Origin: Pseudomonas syringae CC1557
GTDB taxonomy: Bacteria; Pseudomonadota; Gammaproteobacteria; Pseudomonadales; Pseudomonadaceae
Length of the DNA: 64,000 bases
NCBI RefSeq assembly: GCF_000452705.1
Contig: NZ_CP007014.1
Location: forward strand, 310,001 to 374,000
Reading direction: 5' to 3'
The position numbers and the translations under genes were made by a program. Under the pieces are notes generated by a model. That model was not told the DNA's origin, did not search any database, and saw only the letters and a program-made list of their open reading frames with translations. This document shows, piece by piece, positions 38,322 to 48,401 of the stretch (the stretch's first letter is position 1; each line of letters starts with the position of its first letter).

Positions 38322-39362
38322 TCAGCCCTGCATTACCAGCCGGATGTCCGCCGCCAGCTCCCGCACGCGATCCTCTTCGGTGTCCCACGAGCACATGAAG
38401 CGTGCGCCGCCGTTGCCGATGAAGGTGTAGAAGCGCCAGCCTCTGGCCGTCAATGCGGCAATGGCCGGTTCCGATAATTGCAGAAACACCCCGTTGGCCT
38501 GCACCGGGAACATCAGTTCAACGCCCGGAATGCCCTTGACCAGCTCAGCCAGCAGCTGCGCGCAGCGGTTAGCGTGGCGTGCGTGCTTGAGCCACGCGTC
38601 ATTTTCCAGCAGCCCGACCCATGGCGCGGACAGGAAGCGCATTTTCGACGCCAGTTGCCCGGCCTGCTTGCAGCGGTAATCGAAATCCACGGCCAGATCA
38701 TGGTCGAAAAACAGAATCGCTTCGCCCACCGCCATGCCGTTTTTGGTGCCGCCGAAGCACAGCACATCAACGCCGGACTTCCAGGTCAGCTCGGCGGGCG
38801 AAGCCTCCAGAAACGCACAGGCGTTGGAGAACCGGGCTCCGTCCATGTGCAGATGCAGGCCTAGTTCCTTGCAGGTGGCGCTGATCGCCTTGAGTTCTTC
38901 CGGCTGATAGACACCGCCTACTTCGGTGGCTTGGGTCAGGGTCACGACACGCGGCTTGGGGTAATGAATGTCCTGACGTTTGAGCGCCACTTCGCGAATC
39001 GATTCGGGCGTCAGCTTGCCGCCGGGGCTGCGGGCGGTCAGCAGTTTCGAGCCATTGGAGAAAAATTCCGGCGCGCCGCACTCATCGGTTTCGACGTGGG
39101 CAGTTTCCGAACAGATGACACTGTGGTAACTCTGGCACAGCGAAGACAGCGCGAGCGAATTGGCCGCCGTACCATTGAAAGCGAAGAATACTTCGCAATC
39201 GGTTTCGAACAACCGACGGAAATCATCTGAAGCGCGCGCAGTCCATTGATCGTCCCCATAGGCCCGTTGATGACCTTTGTTCGCCTGCTCCATTGCTGCC
39301 CAGGCTTCAGGGCAGATACCGGAATAGTTGTCACTGGCGAACTGTTGGCTTTGGTCTGTCAT
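38322..39362 (-). CDS. ltaE: Low-specificity L-threonine aldolase
   Basis: PLP-dependent enzyme of 346 residues splitting L-threonine or L-allo-threonine into glycine and acetaldehyde. Motifs are FASDNYSGICPEAW at the start, HVETDECGAPEFFSNG, HLHMDGARFSNACAFL and the PLP lysine in DVLCFGGTKNGMAVGEA. The start at 39362 (MTDQSQQFAS) is chosen over a long upstream open frame whose sequence is not protein-like. In P. aeruginosa a related aldolase lies beside gbcAB, so a link to glycine/serine supply from betaine breakdown is plausible. Confidence 0.9.
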   Translation of the reverse strand: MTDQSQQFASDNYSGICPEAWAAMEQANKGHQRAYGDDQWTARASDDFRRLFETDCEVFFAFNGTAANSLALSSLCQSYHSVICSETAHVETDECGAPEFFSNGSKLLTARSPGGKLTPESIREVALKRQDIHYPKPRVVTLTQATEVGGVYQPEELKAISATCKELGLHLHMDGARFSNACAFLEASPAELTWKSGVDVLCFGGTKNGMAVGEAILFFDHDLAVDFDYRCKQAGQLASKMRFLSAPWVGLLENDAWLKHARHANRCAQLLAELVKGIPGVELMFPVQANGVFLQLSEPAIAALTARGWRFYTFIGNGGARFMCSWDTEEDRVRELAADIRLVMQG

Positions 39363-39461
39363 GGCCGATTCCTTATGGGCGATTATGGTGCGCACTGTAG
39401 CGACAATATAAGGTTCGGTCATGTGTTGGCTGCATGACGCAATTCCCCGTTCAGGAGTGAT

Positions 39462-40208
39462 ATGGATCTTTCCAACCCGCCTTTTCTGCCGGGACGCAAC
39501 AAGACGCTGGACCTGCTCAAATGGCTGGCGATGCTGAGCATGGTGCTCGACCACCTGCGTTACGTCGGCTGGTCAGTCAATTTTCTCTACGTGCCTGGGC
39601 GTTTTGCTTTTCCCTGGTTCTGCCTGGCGATTGCGGTGAATCTCTCGCGGCGCAGTGCCGCCTTGGTAGCGCCGCGTGTGCAATGGCGTTACCTAAGCTG
39701 GTTGCTGGCGTTCGCCGGGCTGGCTGAGATTCCCTATCGGCTGTTCATGGCCGACGCGACGGTGCTCAATGTGATGCCGACATTGCTGTTGGGGCTGGTG
39801 ATTGCTCAGAGCTGGCAGCAGCGCAACCCGACAACCCGGGTCATGGCTATTGTTGCGCTGTTGCTTACCGCGATTTTTCAGAAATACCTGATGTTCGGTT
39901 TTGCCGGTGTGCTGCTGCCGTTGGTCTTCATGCTGGTGCTGCAAAAACGGCTTTGGTATGCAGTGTTCCCGGCAGCGTTCTGTCTGGCAGGCAATGCCTG
40001 GCCGCAGATGTTTGCTGGCGCGGCCTGGGGCGACCCTATTTCCATTGGTTCAATAGTCGCGTGCGTGTTGGCGCCCGTGCTGGGCATTGCGTTGCTGCGC
40101 AGCAAACCGGGATTTGCAGTGATTCCGATGCGGCGCTGGGCCTATGCGATCTATCCGCTGCATTTTCTGCTGTTGCTGGGGCTGCGCGCGGTGTTGGGGA
40201 GGGTTTGA
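39462..40208 (+). CDS. TraX family membrane protein
   Basis: Inner-membrane protein of 248 residues with about eight hydrophobic segments. The N-terminal TLDLLKWLAMLSMVLDHLRY and FAFPWFCLAIAVNLSRR are the TraX/acyltransferase-3-like signature (TraX acetylates F-pilin); chromosomal homologues are widespread and their substrate is not known. AGGAG lies about 6 nt before the ATG. There are no conjugation genes nearby. Confidence 0.8.
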   Translation: MDLSNPPFLPGRNKTLDLLKWLAMLSMVLDHLRYVGWSVNFLYVPGRFAFPWFCLAIAVNLSRRSAALVAPRVQWRYLSWLLAFAGLAEIPYRLFMADATVLNVMPTLLLGLVIAQSWQQRNPTTRVMAIVALLLTAIFQKYLMFGFAGVLLPLVFMLVLQKRLWYAVFPAAFCLAGNAWPQMFAGAAWGDPISIGSIVACVLAPVLGIALLRSKPGFAVIPMRRWAYAIYPLHFLLLLGLRAVLGRV

Positions 40209-40251
40209 GCATACGACCTCTGCGCCAGTGCCGCATGTCGCCAGGCCTCTT

Positions 40252-40302
40252 GCGACGCAGAGTGTCACGAAATGCATTACCCGCAGGGCGTGGGAACGAG
40301 AG
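40252..40302 (+). repeat. Dispersed two-hairpin intergenic repeat, copy 4
   Basis: GCGACGC-AGA-GTGTCAC, then GAAATGCATTACCC and a second element ending GCGTGGGAACGAGAGG. More degenerate than copy 2. It lies between the TraX-like and RlmI-like genes (convergent). Confidence 0.6.
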
Positions 40303-40341
40303 GTGTCTGGGCGTGTTGCTCTCGTCCCGGCCCTTCTGGTA

Positions 40342-41538
40342 TCAGCTGTTCGGCAGTAACCGGCAGGTGATGCTCTTGATGTAGCGCGTTTCGGCGATGG
40401 CGGGGTGTACGGGGTGGTCCGGGCCCTGGCTGCCGCGTTCCAGCAGCTGGATATTGCGGTCCAGGTGACGGGCGCTGGTCAGCAGGATGTTCTGCAGGTC
40501 GTCTTCCGGCAGGTGCATCGAGCACGAGGCGCTGACCAGAATGCCGTCTTTGGACAGCAGGCGCATGGCCTGTTCGTTCAGGCGGCGATAGGCGCCTTCA
40601 CCGTTTTTCATGTCTTTCTTGCGCTTGATGAACGCAGGCGGGTCGGCAACGATCACGTCGAAACGCTCTTCACCGGCTTTCAGCTCTTTCAAGGCTTCGA
40701 ACACGTCACCTTCGATGCAGGTCATTTTTTCCGCAAAACCGTTCAGCGCTGCGTTGCGCTCCACGCCATCCAGGGCGAAAGACGAGGCGTCGACGCAGGT
40801 AACATCGGCTGCACCAAACGCCGCGGCCTGAATGCCCCAGCCACCGATGTAGCTATACAGGTCCAGTACGCGCTTGCCTTTGACGTAAGGCGCCAGGCGC
40901 GCGCGGTTCATGCGGTGGTCATAGAACCAGCCAGTCTTCTGCCCGGCCATGACCGGCGCTTCGAACTTCACGCCGTTCTCTTCCAGCGCAACCCACTCCG
41001 GCACCAGGCCGAACACGGTTTCAACGTAACGATTCAGACCTTCAGCGTCGCGCGCTGCCGAGTCATTCTTGAACAGGATGCCGCTCGGCTTGATGACCTG
41101 AACCAGCGCCGCGATGATGTCTTCCTTGTGGTTTTCCATGGTGGCTGAAGCTAGCTGGACGACCAGAATGTCGCCGAAACGATCGACTACCAGACCCGGC
41201 AGCAGGTCGGAGTCGCCGAACACCAAACGATAGAAAGGCTTGTCGAACAGACGCTCGCGCAACGACAGCGCAACGTTGATGCGGTGAACGAGCAGCGACT
41301 TGTCGAGAGGCAGCTTGATGTCACGCGACAGCAGGCGTGCGCAGATCAGGTTGTTGGGGCTCATGGCGACGATGCCCAGCGGTTTGCCGCCAGCGGCTTC
41401 CAGCAGTGCCTGATCACCGGCCGCAAAACCGCTCAGCGGTGTGGCGGCTACGTCGATCTCGTTGCTGTAGACCCACAGATGACCGGCGCGCAGGCGGCGG
41501 TCGGCGTTGGCTTTGAGGCGCAAGCTAGGCAGGGACAT
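40342..41538 (-). CDS. RlmI-family class I SAM-dependent rRNA methyltransferase
   Basis: Protein of 398 residues with an N-terminal PUA domain (LRAGHLWVYSNEIDVAATPL) and a C-terminal Rossmann methyltransferase: VLDLYSYIGGWGIQAAAFG (motif I), FDVIVADPPAFIKRKKD (DPP substrate motif) and the catalytic Cys in LVSASCSMHLPEDD. This is the RlmI layout (5-methylcytosine in 23S rRNA), but the exact target base is not certain. The -10 box TATAAT at 41565-41570 (- strand) and AGGAG lie just upstream. Confidence 0.87.
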   Translation of the reverse strand: MSLPSLRLKANADRRLRAGHLWVYSNEIDVAATPLSGFAAGDQALLEAAGGKPLGIVAMSPNNLICARLLSRDIKLPLDKSLLVHRINVALSLRERLFDKPFYRLVFGDSDLLPGLVVDRFGDILVVQLASATMENHKEDIIAALVQVIKPSGILFKNDSAARDAEGLNRYVETVFGLVPEWVALEENGVKFEAPVMAGQKTGWFYDHRMNRARLAPYVKGKRVLDLYSYIGGWGIQAAAFGAADVTCVDASSFALDGVERNAALNGFAEKMTCIEGDVFEALKELKAGEERFDVIVADPPAFIKRKKDMKNGEGAYRRLNEQAMRLLSKDGILVSASCSMHLPEDDLQNILLTSARHLDRNIQLLERGSQGPDHPVHPAIAETRYIKSITCRLLPNS

Positions 41539-41564
41539 GACGTCGCTCCTGAAAAAAGAGCGGG

Positions 41565-41570
41565 ATTATA
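41565..41570 (-). promoter_or_regulatory. Probable -10 box of the RlmI-like gene
   Basis: Exact TATAAT on the minus strand, 27 bp before the start codon. No good -35 is visible; the neighbouring palindrome at 41574-41602 occupies that position. Confidence 0.5.
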
Positions 41571-41573
41571 GCG

Positions 41574-41602
41574 CGTCATCCCGGTTGTGCACCGGGATGA
41601 CG
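41574..41602. terminator. Perfect 12-bp-stem hairpin after pfpI
   Basis: CGTCATCCCGGT pairs with ACCGGGATGACG around a 5-nt loop. It is the 3' hairpin of pfpI and also overlaps the region upstream of the RlmI-like promoter, so it could be an operator instead. There is no T run. Confidence 0.5.
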
Positions 41603-41619
41603 ACGATTAACGCGATGTA

Positions 41620-42159
41620 TTATGCGGACAACGCTTCAATCAGCTTGCTGTTGAAGGCCGGGATGTCATCGGGCTGACGGCTGCTGATCAGCGTGCCATC
41701 GGTCACCACCTCCTGATCGACCCATTTGGCGCCTGCATTGACCAGGTCGTCTTTCAGGGTGTTGAAGCTGGTCAGCGTCTTGCCCTTGACCAGGCCGGCA
41801 GAAATCAGCAGCCAGCCGCCATGACAGATGACGGCCAGTGGTTTGCCGGACGCGTCGATGTCCTTGACGATCTTCTGCGCATCAGTGTCCACGCGGATGG
41901 TGTCGGAATTCTGCACGCCGCCCGGCAATACCACGCCGTGATAGTCGCTGGCATTGGCCGCCTTGAACGTCCGGTCGACCTTGAAGTCGTCAGCCGGCTT
42001 GTCGTGATTCCAGCCTTTGACCTGGCCTTCCTCTGCAGAAAGAATTTCCACGGTGGCACCTGCCTGCTCCAGAGCCTGTTTCGGAGCGGTCAGTTCGACC
42101 TGCTCGAAACCGTCGGTTACAAGAATTGCGATGCGCTTGCCAGTCAGTGCTTTGGACAT
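41620..42159 (-). CDS. pfpI: PfpI/DJ-1 family protein (YhbO-type)
   Basis: Protein of 179 residues in the type 1 glutamine amidotransferase-like DJ-1/PfpI superfamily. The nucleophile is the Cys in LAVICHGGWLL, with the usual His next to it and the upstream Glu in TDGFEQVEL. Members act as protein/DNA deglycases or stress chaperones against glyoxal damage; exact activity is debated. The start at 42159 has GGATCC and GGAG-like sequence upstream; the frame is open to 42195. Confidence 0.88.
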   Translation of the reverse strand: MSKALTGKRIAILVTDGFEQVELTAPKQALEQAGATVEILSAEEGQVKGWNHDKPADDFKVDRTFKAANASDYHGVVLPGGVQNSDTIRVDTDAQKIVKDIDASGKPLAVICHGGWLLISAGLVKGKTLTSFNTLKDDLVNAGAKWVDQEVVTDGTLISSRQPDDIPAFNSKLIEALSA

Positions 42160-42344
42160 GGGATCCTCCAGTGTCAGGCTTGATGGGTGGCGCACTGCAG
42201 GCCTTTTTGAGGCCGCTGTCTACGCCACGTACATAGGGTCCGAAGCTGTACATAAGCCAAAGTTCCGAGAAAATCTTAGTCCGCGGTGATGGACCGTTCA
42301 CGTCCAAGAGCGGAGAATCCACTCATTACTGCGAGTGAATAACT

Positions 42345-43211
42345 ATGTCCGAAGAGCTTACTTCCGAGCAGATACAGATAGCGTTGCAGGGCATCAGCGT
42401 GCCTCCCCAGCCGCAGATCATGGTTGATCTGCAGATGGAGCAGTACATGCCTGATCCGGATCTGGGCGCCATTGCGCGCTTGATTGCACAGGACCCGGGG
42501 TTGTCCGGGGCGCTGCTGAAGATCGTCAACTCGGCGCATTACGGCCTGTCCAGCAAGATCGCCTCCATCGATAAGGCCGTGAACCTGCTGGGCAGCCGTA
42601 CCGTCATCAATCTGATCAACGCGCAGTCGATCAGGGGCGAGATGACTGACGAGGCCATTGTGACCTTGAACCGCTTCTGGGACACGGCGCAGGATGTGGC
42701 GATGACCAGTCTGACGCTGGCCAAGCGCATCGGCTCGCAAACTGTGGATGAATCCTACGCCCTGGGTCTGTTTCACGACTGCGGCATCCCGCTGATGCTC
42801 AAGCGTTTTCCCGATTACATGACGGTGCTGGAGGAGGCCTATGCCAATGCCGGACCTGACTGCCGGGTGGTTGACACTGAAAACCGTGCGTTCGACACCA
42901 ACCATTCGGTGGTGGGTTATTACACCGCCAAATCCTGGCGTCTGCCGGAGCACGTCACCAACGCCATCGCCAATCATCACAACGCATTGGCGATCTTCCA
43001 GGACGACACAAGCCGCGATCCCACGCTCAAGAATCTGCTGGCCCCGCTGAAAATGGCTGAACATATCTGTCAGTCCTATCGTGTGCTGGGCAGTCAGGAT
43101 GTCGATCACGAGTGGGAAAGTGTCGGGCCGCTGGTGCTGGATTACGTCGCGCTTTCCGAATACGACTTTGAATATTTGAGGGAAAGCATTCGCGAACTGG
43201 GCGCGCGCTGA
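42345..43211 (+). CDS. HDOD domain protein
   Basis: Cytoplasmic protein of 288 residues with one HDOD domain (HD-related output domain): PQPQIMVDLQMEQYMPDPDLGAIARLI, ALLKIVNSAHYGLSSKIASI and LFHDCGIPLML. HDOD proteins are regulatory and often linked to signal transduction or stress; catalytic metal residues are only partly present. It stands alone, 46 bp before mutM. Confidence 0.85.
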   Translation: MSEELTSEQIQIALQGISVPPQPQIMVDLQMEQYMPDPDLGAIARLIAQDPGLSGALLKIVNSAHYGLSSKIASIDKAVNLLGSRTVINLINAQSIRGEMTDEAIVTLNRFWDTAQDVAMTSLTLAKRIGSQTVDESYALGLFHDCGIPLMLKRFPDYMTVLEEAYANAGPDCRVVDTENRAFDTNHSVVGYYTAKSWRLPEHVTNAIANHHNALAIFQDDTSRDPTLKNLLAPLKMAEHICQSYRVLGSQDVDHEWESVGPLVLDYVALSEYDFEYLRESIRELGAR

Positions 43212-43256
43212 TCCTGCGCGCTCCTGGGCTTTCCTCTCTGCACGACCGAGTTATAC

Positions 43257-44069
43257 ATGCCTGAATTACCAGAAGTCGAAACCACCCGCCGGGGCATTGC
43301 GCCGCATCTCGAAGGTCAGCGCGTCAGCCGCGTGATCGTGCGCGATGGCCGCCTGCGCTGGCCGATCCCTGAAGACCTTGATGTGCGCCTTTCAGGGCAG
43401 CGCATCGTGCAGGTTGAGCGTCGTGCCAAGTACTTGTTGATTCAGGCCGAAGTCGGCACCCTCATCAGTCATCTGGGGATGTCCGGCAACCTGCGCATGG
43501 TTGAAGTCGGCATGCCTGCACTCAAGCATGAGCATGTCGACATCGAGCTGGAATCAGGTCTGGCGCTGCGTTACACCGATCCGCGTCGTTTTGGCGCGAT
43601 GCTCTGGAGTCATGATCCGCATAACCATGAACTGCTGATCCGTCTCGGACCGGAGCCTCTCACCGATCTGTTCGACGGCGAGCGGCTTTACGAGCGCTCG
43701 CGCGGCAAGTCGATTGCCGTCAAGCCGTTCATCATGGATAACGCCGTCGTTGTGGGGGTGGGGAATATCTACGCCACCGAAGCGTTGTTCGCGGCGGGTA
43801 TCGATCCGCGCCGTGAGGCCAAAGCGATTTCCAGAGCGCGGTATTTGAAACTGGCGATAGAGATCAAGCGCATTCTGGCCTACGCCATCGAGCGCGGCGG
43901 CACGACGCTGCGGGATTTCATCGGCGGCGACGGCAAGCCGGGGTATTTTCAACAGGAGTTGTTCGCCTATGGGCGTGGCGGCCAACCGTGCAAGGTTTGC
44001 GGGGCGACGTTACGCGAGATCAAGCTGGGCCAGCGTGCCAGCGTCTATTGCCCGAAGTGCCAGCGCTGA
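43257..44069 (+). CDS. mutM: Formamidopyrimidine-DNA glycosylase MutM (Fpg)
   Basis: Base-excision repair enzyme removing 8-oxoguanine and FaPy lesions (270 residues). After Met removal the catalytic Pro1 and Glu2 are in [14 protein letters not shown]. Lys57-type residue is in the [12 protein letters not shown] region, and the C-terminal zinc finger is [15 protein letters not shown] ... YCPKC. Full length. Lies in the conserved pfpI-HDOD-mutM order. Confidence 0.97.
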   Translation: MPELPEVETTRRGIAPHLEGQRVSRVIVRDGRLRWPIPEDLDVRLSGQRIVQVERRAKYLLIQAEVGTLISHLGMSGNLRMVEVGMPALKHEHVDIELESGLALRYTDPRRFGAMLWSHDPHNHELLIRLGPEPLTDLFDGERLYERSRGKSIAVKPFIMDNAVVVGVGNIYATEALFAAGIDPRREAKAISRARYLKLAIEIKRILAYAIERGGTTLRDFIGGDGKPGYFQQELFAYGRGGQPCKVCGATLREIKLGQRASVYCPKCQR

Positions 44070-44163
44070 AATAGCGGGACCGTACACCTTGGGCCACTTG
44101 CGTAACCTCCATCCCTGTTTATAGTGATGGCACCTCAATTCGCTACGCCTGAAGGACCAAGCC

Positions 44164-44502
44164 ATGAGCCTGTTTCGTATTTTCGCTGCCACGCTGGCGC
44201 TGTTCATAGGCTTGCAGGCGATGCCCGCCATTGCGGGCGATGTCACCGAAGGCAGCGGTGATCCGGTCTATGCCATCCAGAATCCACCGGCCTACGCCAT
44301 GATCGGCGACCTGCTGATTGCGCGGCCGTTGTTGATCGCGGCGACCATTATCGGCACTGGGCTATTTGTGATTGCTTCGCCTTTTGCAGCGGCAGGCGGC
44401 AATCTAGGGGCCACGGGCAAGGCACTGGTGGTCGATCCGGGCAAGGCAGCATTTGTGCGCTGTCTGGGTTGCACTGGCGATGGATACGGTAAGCAGCAGT
44501 AA
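44164..44502 (+). CDS. Small membrane protein of unknown function
   Basis: Protein of 112 residues with a signal peptide ([25 protein letters not shown]), one further hydrophobic segment ([24 protein letters not shown]) and a C-terminal pair of cysteines ([10 protein letters not shown]). It is conserved next to mutM in Pseudomonas. Some databases call relatives multidrug transporters, but nothing here supports transport. AGGA lies upstream of the ATG. Confidence 0.72.
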   Translation: MSLFRIFAATLALFIGLQAMPAIAGDVTEGSGDPVYAIQNPPAYAMIGDLLIARPLLIAATIIGTGLFVIASPFAAAGGNLGATGKALVVDPGKAAFVRCLGCTGDGYGKQQ

Positions 44503-44506
44503 AGGA

Positions 44507-44821
<315 letters not shown>

Positions 44822-44860
44822 TTAGGCCTCAGGATGCACCTTGACTTGCAGTGCCAGTGA

Positions 44861-45499
<639 letters not shown>

Positions 45500-45506
45500 T
45501 TAATCC

Positions 45507-45539
45507 GCGCCGCCCCTGATCAATTTGCAGGGGCGGCGC
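45507..45539. other. Perfect 12-bp-stem GC-rich palindrome between coaD and the TetR gene
   Basis: GCGCCGCCCCTG pairs with CAGGGGCGGCGC around a 9-nt loop. It lies 5' of both divergent genes (167 bp from coaD, 92 bp from the TetR gene), so it is not an ordinary terminator of either. It may be an operator or an end of an unseen transcript. Confidence 0.45.
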
Positions 45540-45630
45540 TATGTCGATTTGCTACTGCTGGCCTATCCCGTTGCACAAACGCTTGCGCTAATATCGCCAC
45601 CATCTCCTCAGAAGAGAGGCCCGGCCCAGC

Positions 45631-46293
45631 ATGGCACCCCGTACCAAAACCCGTGAGCGAATCGTGCAAACCAGCCTGGAGCTGTTCAATCAGCAGGGTG
45701 AGCGTAGCGTGACCACTAATCATATCGCGGCACACATGCAAATCTCGCCAGGGAACCTCTATTACCACTTCGCCAACAAGCAGGTGATCATTGCCGAGCT
45801 GTTCCGCGAATACGAGGGATTGATAGGCAGCTTTCTGACCCTGCCCGCCGATCGTCCGCCCACCATAGAAGACAAGCGCGATTATTTTCTGGCGATCATT
45901 GATGCCATGTGGCGCTACCGTTTTCTGCATCGTGATCTTGAGCATCTGCTGACATCGGATGCCGAACTGGCAGCGCGCTATCGACGCTTTTCGTATCGCT
46001 GTCTGATGCAGGCGATGACCATCTACCGCGGTTTCATCAATGCGGGCATCTTGAAAATGGATGAGGCGCAGATCGAGTGGACCAGCCTCAACACCTGGAT
46101 CGTTCTGACGTCATGGGTGCGTTTTCTGTGTACGAATCGGGAGAATTCCACACACGTGAACGAAGAAGCCATTCGACGCGGGGTCTATCAGGTGCTTATG
46201 CTCGAATCCAGCTGCGTCGCGCCTGAGGCCCGCGAGGCGTTCGACGCCTTGTGCGCAACGTTTCACGCGCCGCTGTCGAAGATTCTGGAATGA
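45631..46293 (+). CDS. TetR/AcrR family transcriptional regulator
   Basis: Protein of 220 residues. The N-terminal helix-turn-helix is ERIVQTSLELFNQQGERSVTTN through GNLYYHFANKQVIIAELF (about residues 10-60). The C-terminal ligand domain is unassigned. The ATG at 45631 has an AGAGAGG stretch upstream. It precedes a rhodanese gene in the same direction and follows coaD divergently. Its targets may be itself or the neighbours; a perfect palindrome upstream (45507-45539) is a candidate site. Confidence 0.85.
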   Translation: MAPRTKTRERIVQTSLELFNQQGERSVTTNHIAAHMQISPGNLYYHFANKQVIIAELFREYEGLIGSFLTLPADRPPTIEDKRDYFLAIIDAMWRYRFLHRDLEHLLTSDAELAARYRRFSYRCLMQAMTIYRGFINAGILKMDEAQIEWTSLNTWIVLTSWVRFLCTNRENSTHVNEEAIRRGVYQVLMLESSCVAPEAREAFDALCATFHAPLSKILE

Positions 46294-46348
46294 ATTGATG
46301 GGTCGCTGAGCGGCCTGATTATGAGGTTTTCTGTCTCGGGAGTGTGTC

Positions 46349-47206
46349 ATGTCTATCGCGCAACTGATCAGCCCGCAGCAACTGGCCGATCGCCAGAAAA
46401 GCCCGGGGCTGGTGATTCTGGATTGCCGTTTTGCACTGGAAGACTCTGATTACGGTCAGCGCAGTTACGCTCAGGGGCATATCGAAGGGGCGTCCTTTGC
46501 CGATCTGAAGCGCGACCTTAGCGGGCCAGCTATCAAGGGCAAGACCGGGCGCCATCCGTTGCCAGACCCCGACGCCTTGCTGCAGTGCTTTCAAGCGTGG
46601 GGTATCAACGCTGACAGCGATATCGTGCTCTATGACGACGGCCCCGCAATGTTCGCTGCGCGTGCCTGGTGGTTACTGGCCTGGATGGGCAAGCGCGAGG
46701 GAGTGTATCTGCTCGACGGTGGCTTGAAGGCCTGGCACGCGGCCGGACTGCCGCTGAGCCTTGACGCGCCGAGCCATACACCCGGTCATTTCAGCGCTGA
46801 GCCGGACATGTCCCTGTTGCTGAGCGCAACTCGGTTGCAGGGGCGTCTCGGACGTCCGGAAATGACCCTGATCGACGCCCGCGCCGAAGCCCGTTTTCGC
46901 GGTGACGTAGAACCCCTGGACCCTGTTGCCGGGCATATCCCCGGCGCGCAGTGTGCGCCTTGCAGTGACAATCTCGGACCCGACGGGCTGTTTCTGCCGC
47001 CTGAACGGCTCAGGCAGCGGTTTGCCGAAAAATTGCAAGGTCGGCCGCCGGAGAGTCTGGTGGCCTATTGCGGATCGGGCGTAACAGCCTGCCTCAACCT
47101 GTTTGCCCTGTGCCTGGCCGGGTATCCGCTCGGGACCCTGTATGCGGGTTCGTGGAGTGAGTGGATCACCGACCCGTCACGAGAAGTTGCGACCGGCAGC
47201 GATTGA
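46349..47206 (+). CDS. Two-domain rhodanese-type sulfurtransferase
   Basis: Protein of 285 residues with two rhodanese domains. The first (about 20-135) is catalytically inactive-looking (DSDIVLYDDGPAMFAARAWWLL). The second carries the active-site loop with Cys in VAYCGSGVTACLN; CGSGVT is the mercaptopyruvate sulfurtransferase-type loop rather than the thiosulfate type, so MST activity (SseA-like) is more likely. It is convergent to the YheT hydrolase. Confidence 0.88.
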   Translation: MSIAQLISPQQLADRQKSPGLVILDCRFALEDSDYGQRSYAQGHIEGASFADLKRDLSGPAIKGKTGRHPLPDPDALLQCFQAWGINADSDIVLYDDGPAMFAARAWWLLAWMGKREGVYLLDGGLKAWHAAGLPLSLDAPSHTPGHFSAEPDMSLLLSATRLQGRLGRPEMTLIDARAEARFRGDVEPLDPVAGHIPGAQCAPCSDNLGPDGLFLPPERLRQRFAEKLQGRPPESLVAYCGSGVTACLNLFALCLAGYPLGTLYAGSWSEWITDPSREVATGSD

Positions 47207-47210
47207 CCTG

Positions 47211-48257
47211 TCAGTTGCTGTTGCGGGCGTCACGCTCGTGGGCAGCGCTTAGCCATAGCGGAATGCGCCGTTCGAGGTAGTAGGCTGGATTACGCAGCGA
47301 GCCCTCGACGAAGCCGACATGCCCGCCTTTGGCGTGCAATTCGAATTCCGTGCAGGGCGACAGCTCGCTTGGTTCGGGCAGGCTGTGGGGGAAGACGAAC
47401 GGGTCGTCAGTGGACTGAATAATCAGCGTGGGCGTCTCGATCTGCCCCAGATAGTAACGACTGGACGCTCTGCGGTAATAATCCGTGGCATCGGCGAAGC
47501 CGTGCAGTGGCGCGGTGACCCGGCCGTCGAAGTCCCAGAACGTGCGCATGTTCTCCAGCGAGCCAAGGGCCGCGAGTTCGGCGAGCCCCTCGGTCAGCCC
47601 CTCATGCTGAAAACGCTGCTGTTTGTCGCGGACGTAGGTGAGCATTGCGCGCATGAAGTGTCGCTGATAGACCCTGGAAAAGCCCTGGCCAATGCGGTTT
47701 GCGCATTCATCGAGCCGAAACGGCACTGACACAGCAACGGCACCCAGCAGATCGCTGTTCTTGCCCGCTTCACCCAGGTATTTGAGCAGTACATTGCCGC
47801 CCAGTGAATACCCGGCGGCGTAAAGCGGGGCCAGCGGACGCTTGGCTTTCAAGTGAGCAATCACTTCAGCCAAATCCTCGCTCGCCCCTGAGTGGTAACT
47901 GCGTGACAGCAGGTTCGGTTCGCCCGAGCAGCCCCTCCAGTTCAATGCAACGCTGGCCCAGCCCCGTGCTGCCATCGCCTTTTGCAGCCCCGCGACGTAC
48001 GGCGAGTTTGACGATCCAGTCAGGCCATGCAACACCAGCACCAGCGGCGCATCGGTCGTGTCAGGACCATGCCAGTCCATGTCCAGAAAGTCTCCGTCCT
48101 TCAGCCACAACCGCTCGCGAGTACGCGCCAGCAGCGTTGGCTTGCGCAATAGCGGCCCCCACAGGGTTTGCAGATGCGGGTTGCTCATCCCGATAGCTGG
48201 CGTGAACGGGTTTGCATGGGACAGGAAGGAGAGGTGTGTAGGCACGTTCTTGCTCAA
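47211..48257 (-). CDS. YheT-type alpha/beta hydrolase
   Basis: Hydrolase of about 348 residues. Nucleophile elbow: AAGYSLGGNVLLKYLGE (Ser). Oxyanion motif: LHGLTGSSNSPY. Later residues IIQSTDDPFVFP (Asp) and GGHVGFVEG (His) complete the triad. The family mark NPHLQTLWGPLLRK near the N-terminus is present. Substrate unknown; relatives are esterases. The longest frame starts at a TTG (48257); a GTG at 48245 is an alternative, so the N-terminus is uncertain by a few residues. Confidence 0.85.
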   Translation of the reverse strand: MSKNVPTHLSFLSHANPFTPAIGMSNPHLQTLWGPLLRKPTLLARTRERLWLKDGDFLDMDWHGPDTTDAPLVLVLHGLTGSSNSPYVAGLQKAMAARGWASVALNWRGCSGEPNLLSRSYHSGASEDLAEVIAHLKAKRPLAPLYAAGYSLGGNVLLKYLGEAGKNSDLLGAVAVSVPFRLDECANRIGQGFSRVYQRHFMRAMLTYVRDKQQRFQHEGLTEGLAELAALGSLENMRTFWDFDGRVTAPLHGFADATDYYRRASSRYYLGQIETPTLIIQSTDDPFVFPHSLPEPSELSPCTEFELHAKGGHVGFVEGSLRNPAYYLERRIPLWLSAAHERDARNSN

Positions 48258-48401
48258 CGATCAATTCAAGGGCTGATGCCATACGGTGCCATTAAGTGGG
48301 CCGGGATGTAAGTGGGGCGAATGCGAGTGTTATGACAATCCATTTGGGCTGTCTCGGCATTAGTTTGGGGTGGCCCTGACATATGGATCAATCGGCGGCT
48401 G

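Noticed and set aside
39462..40208. Conjugative element suggested by the TraX-like gene
   Set aside because: No other transfer, relaxase or integration gene is near; chromosomal TraX homologues are common.
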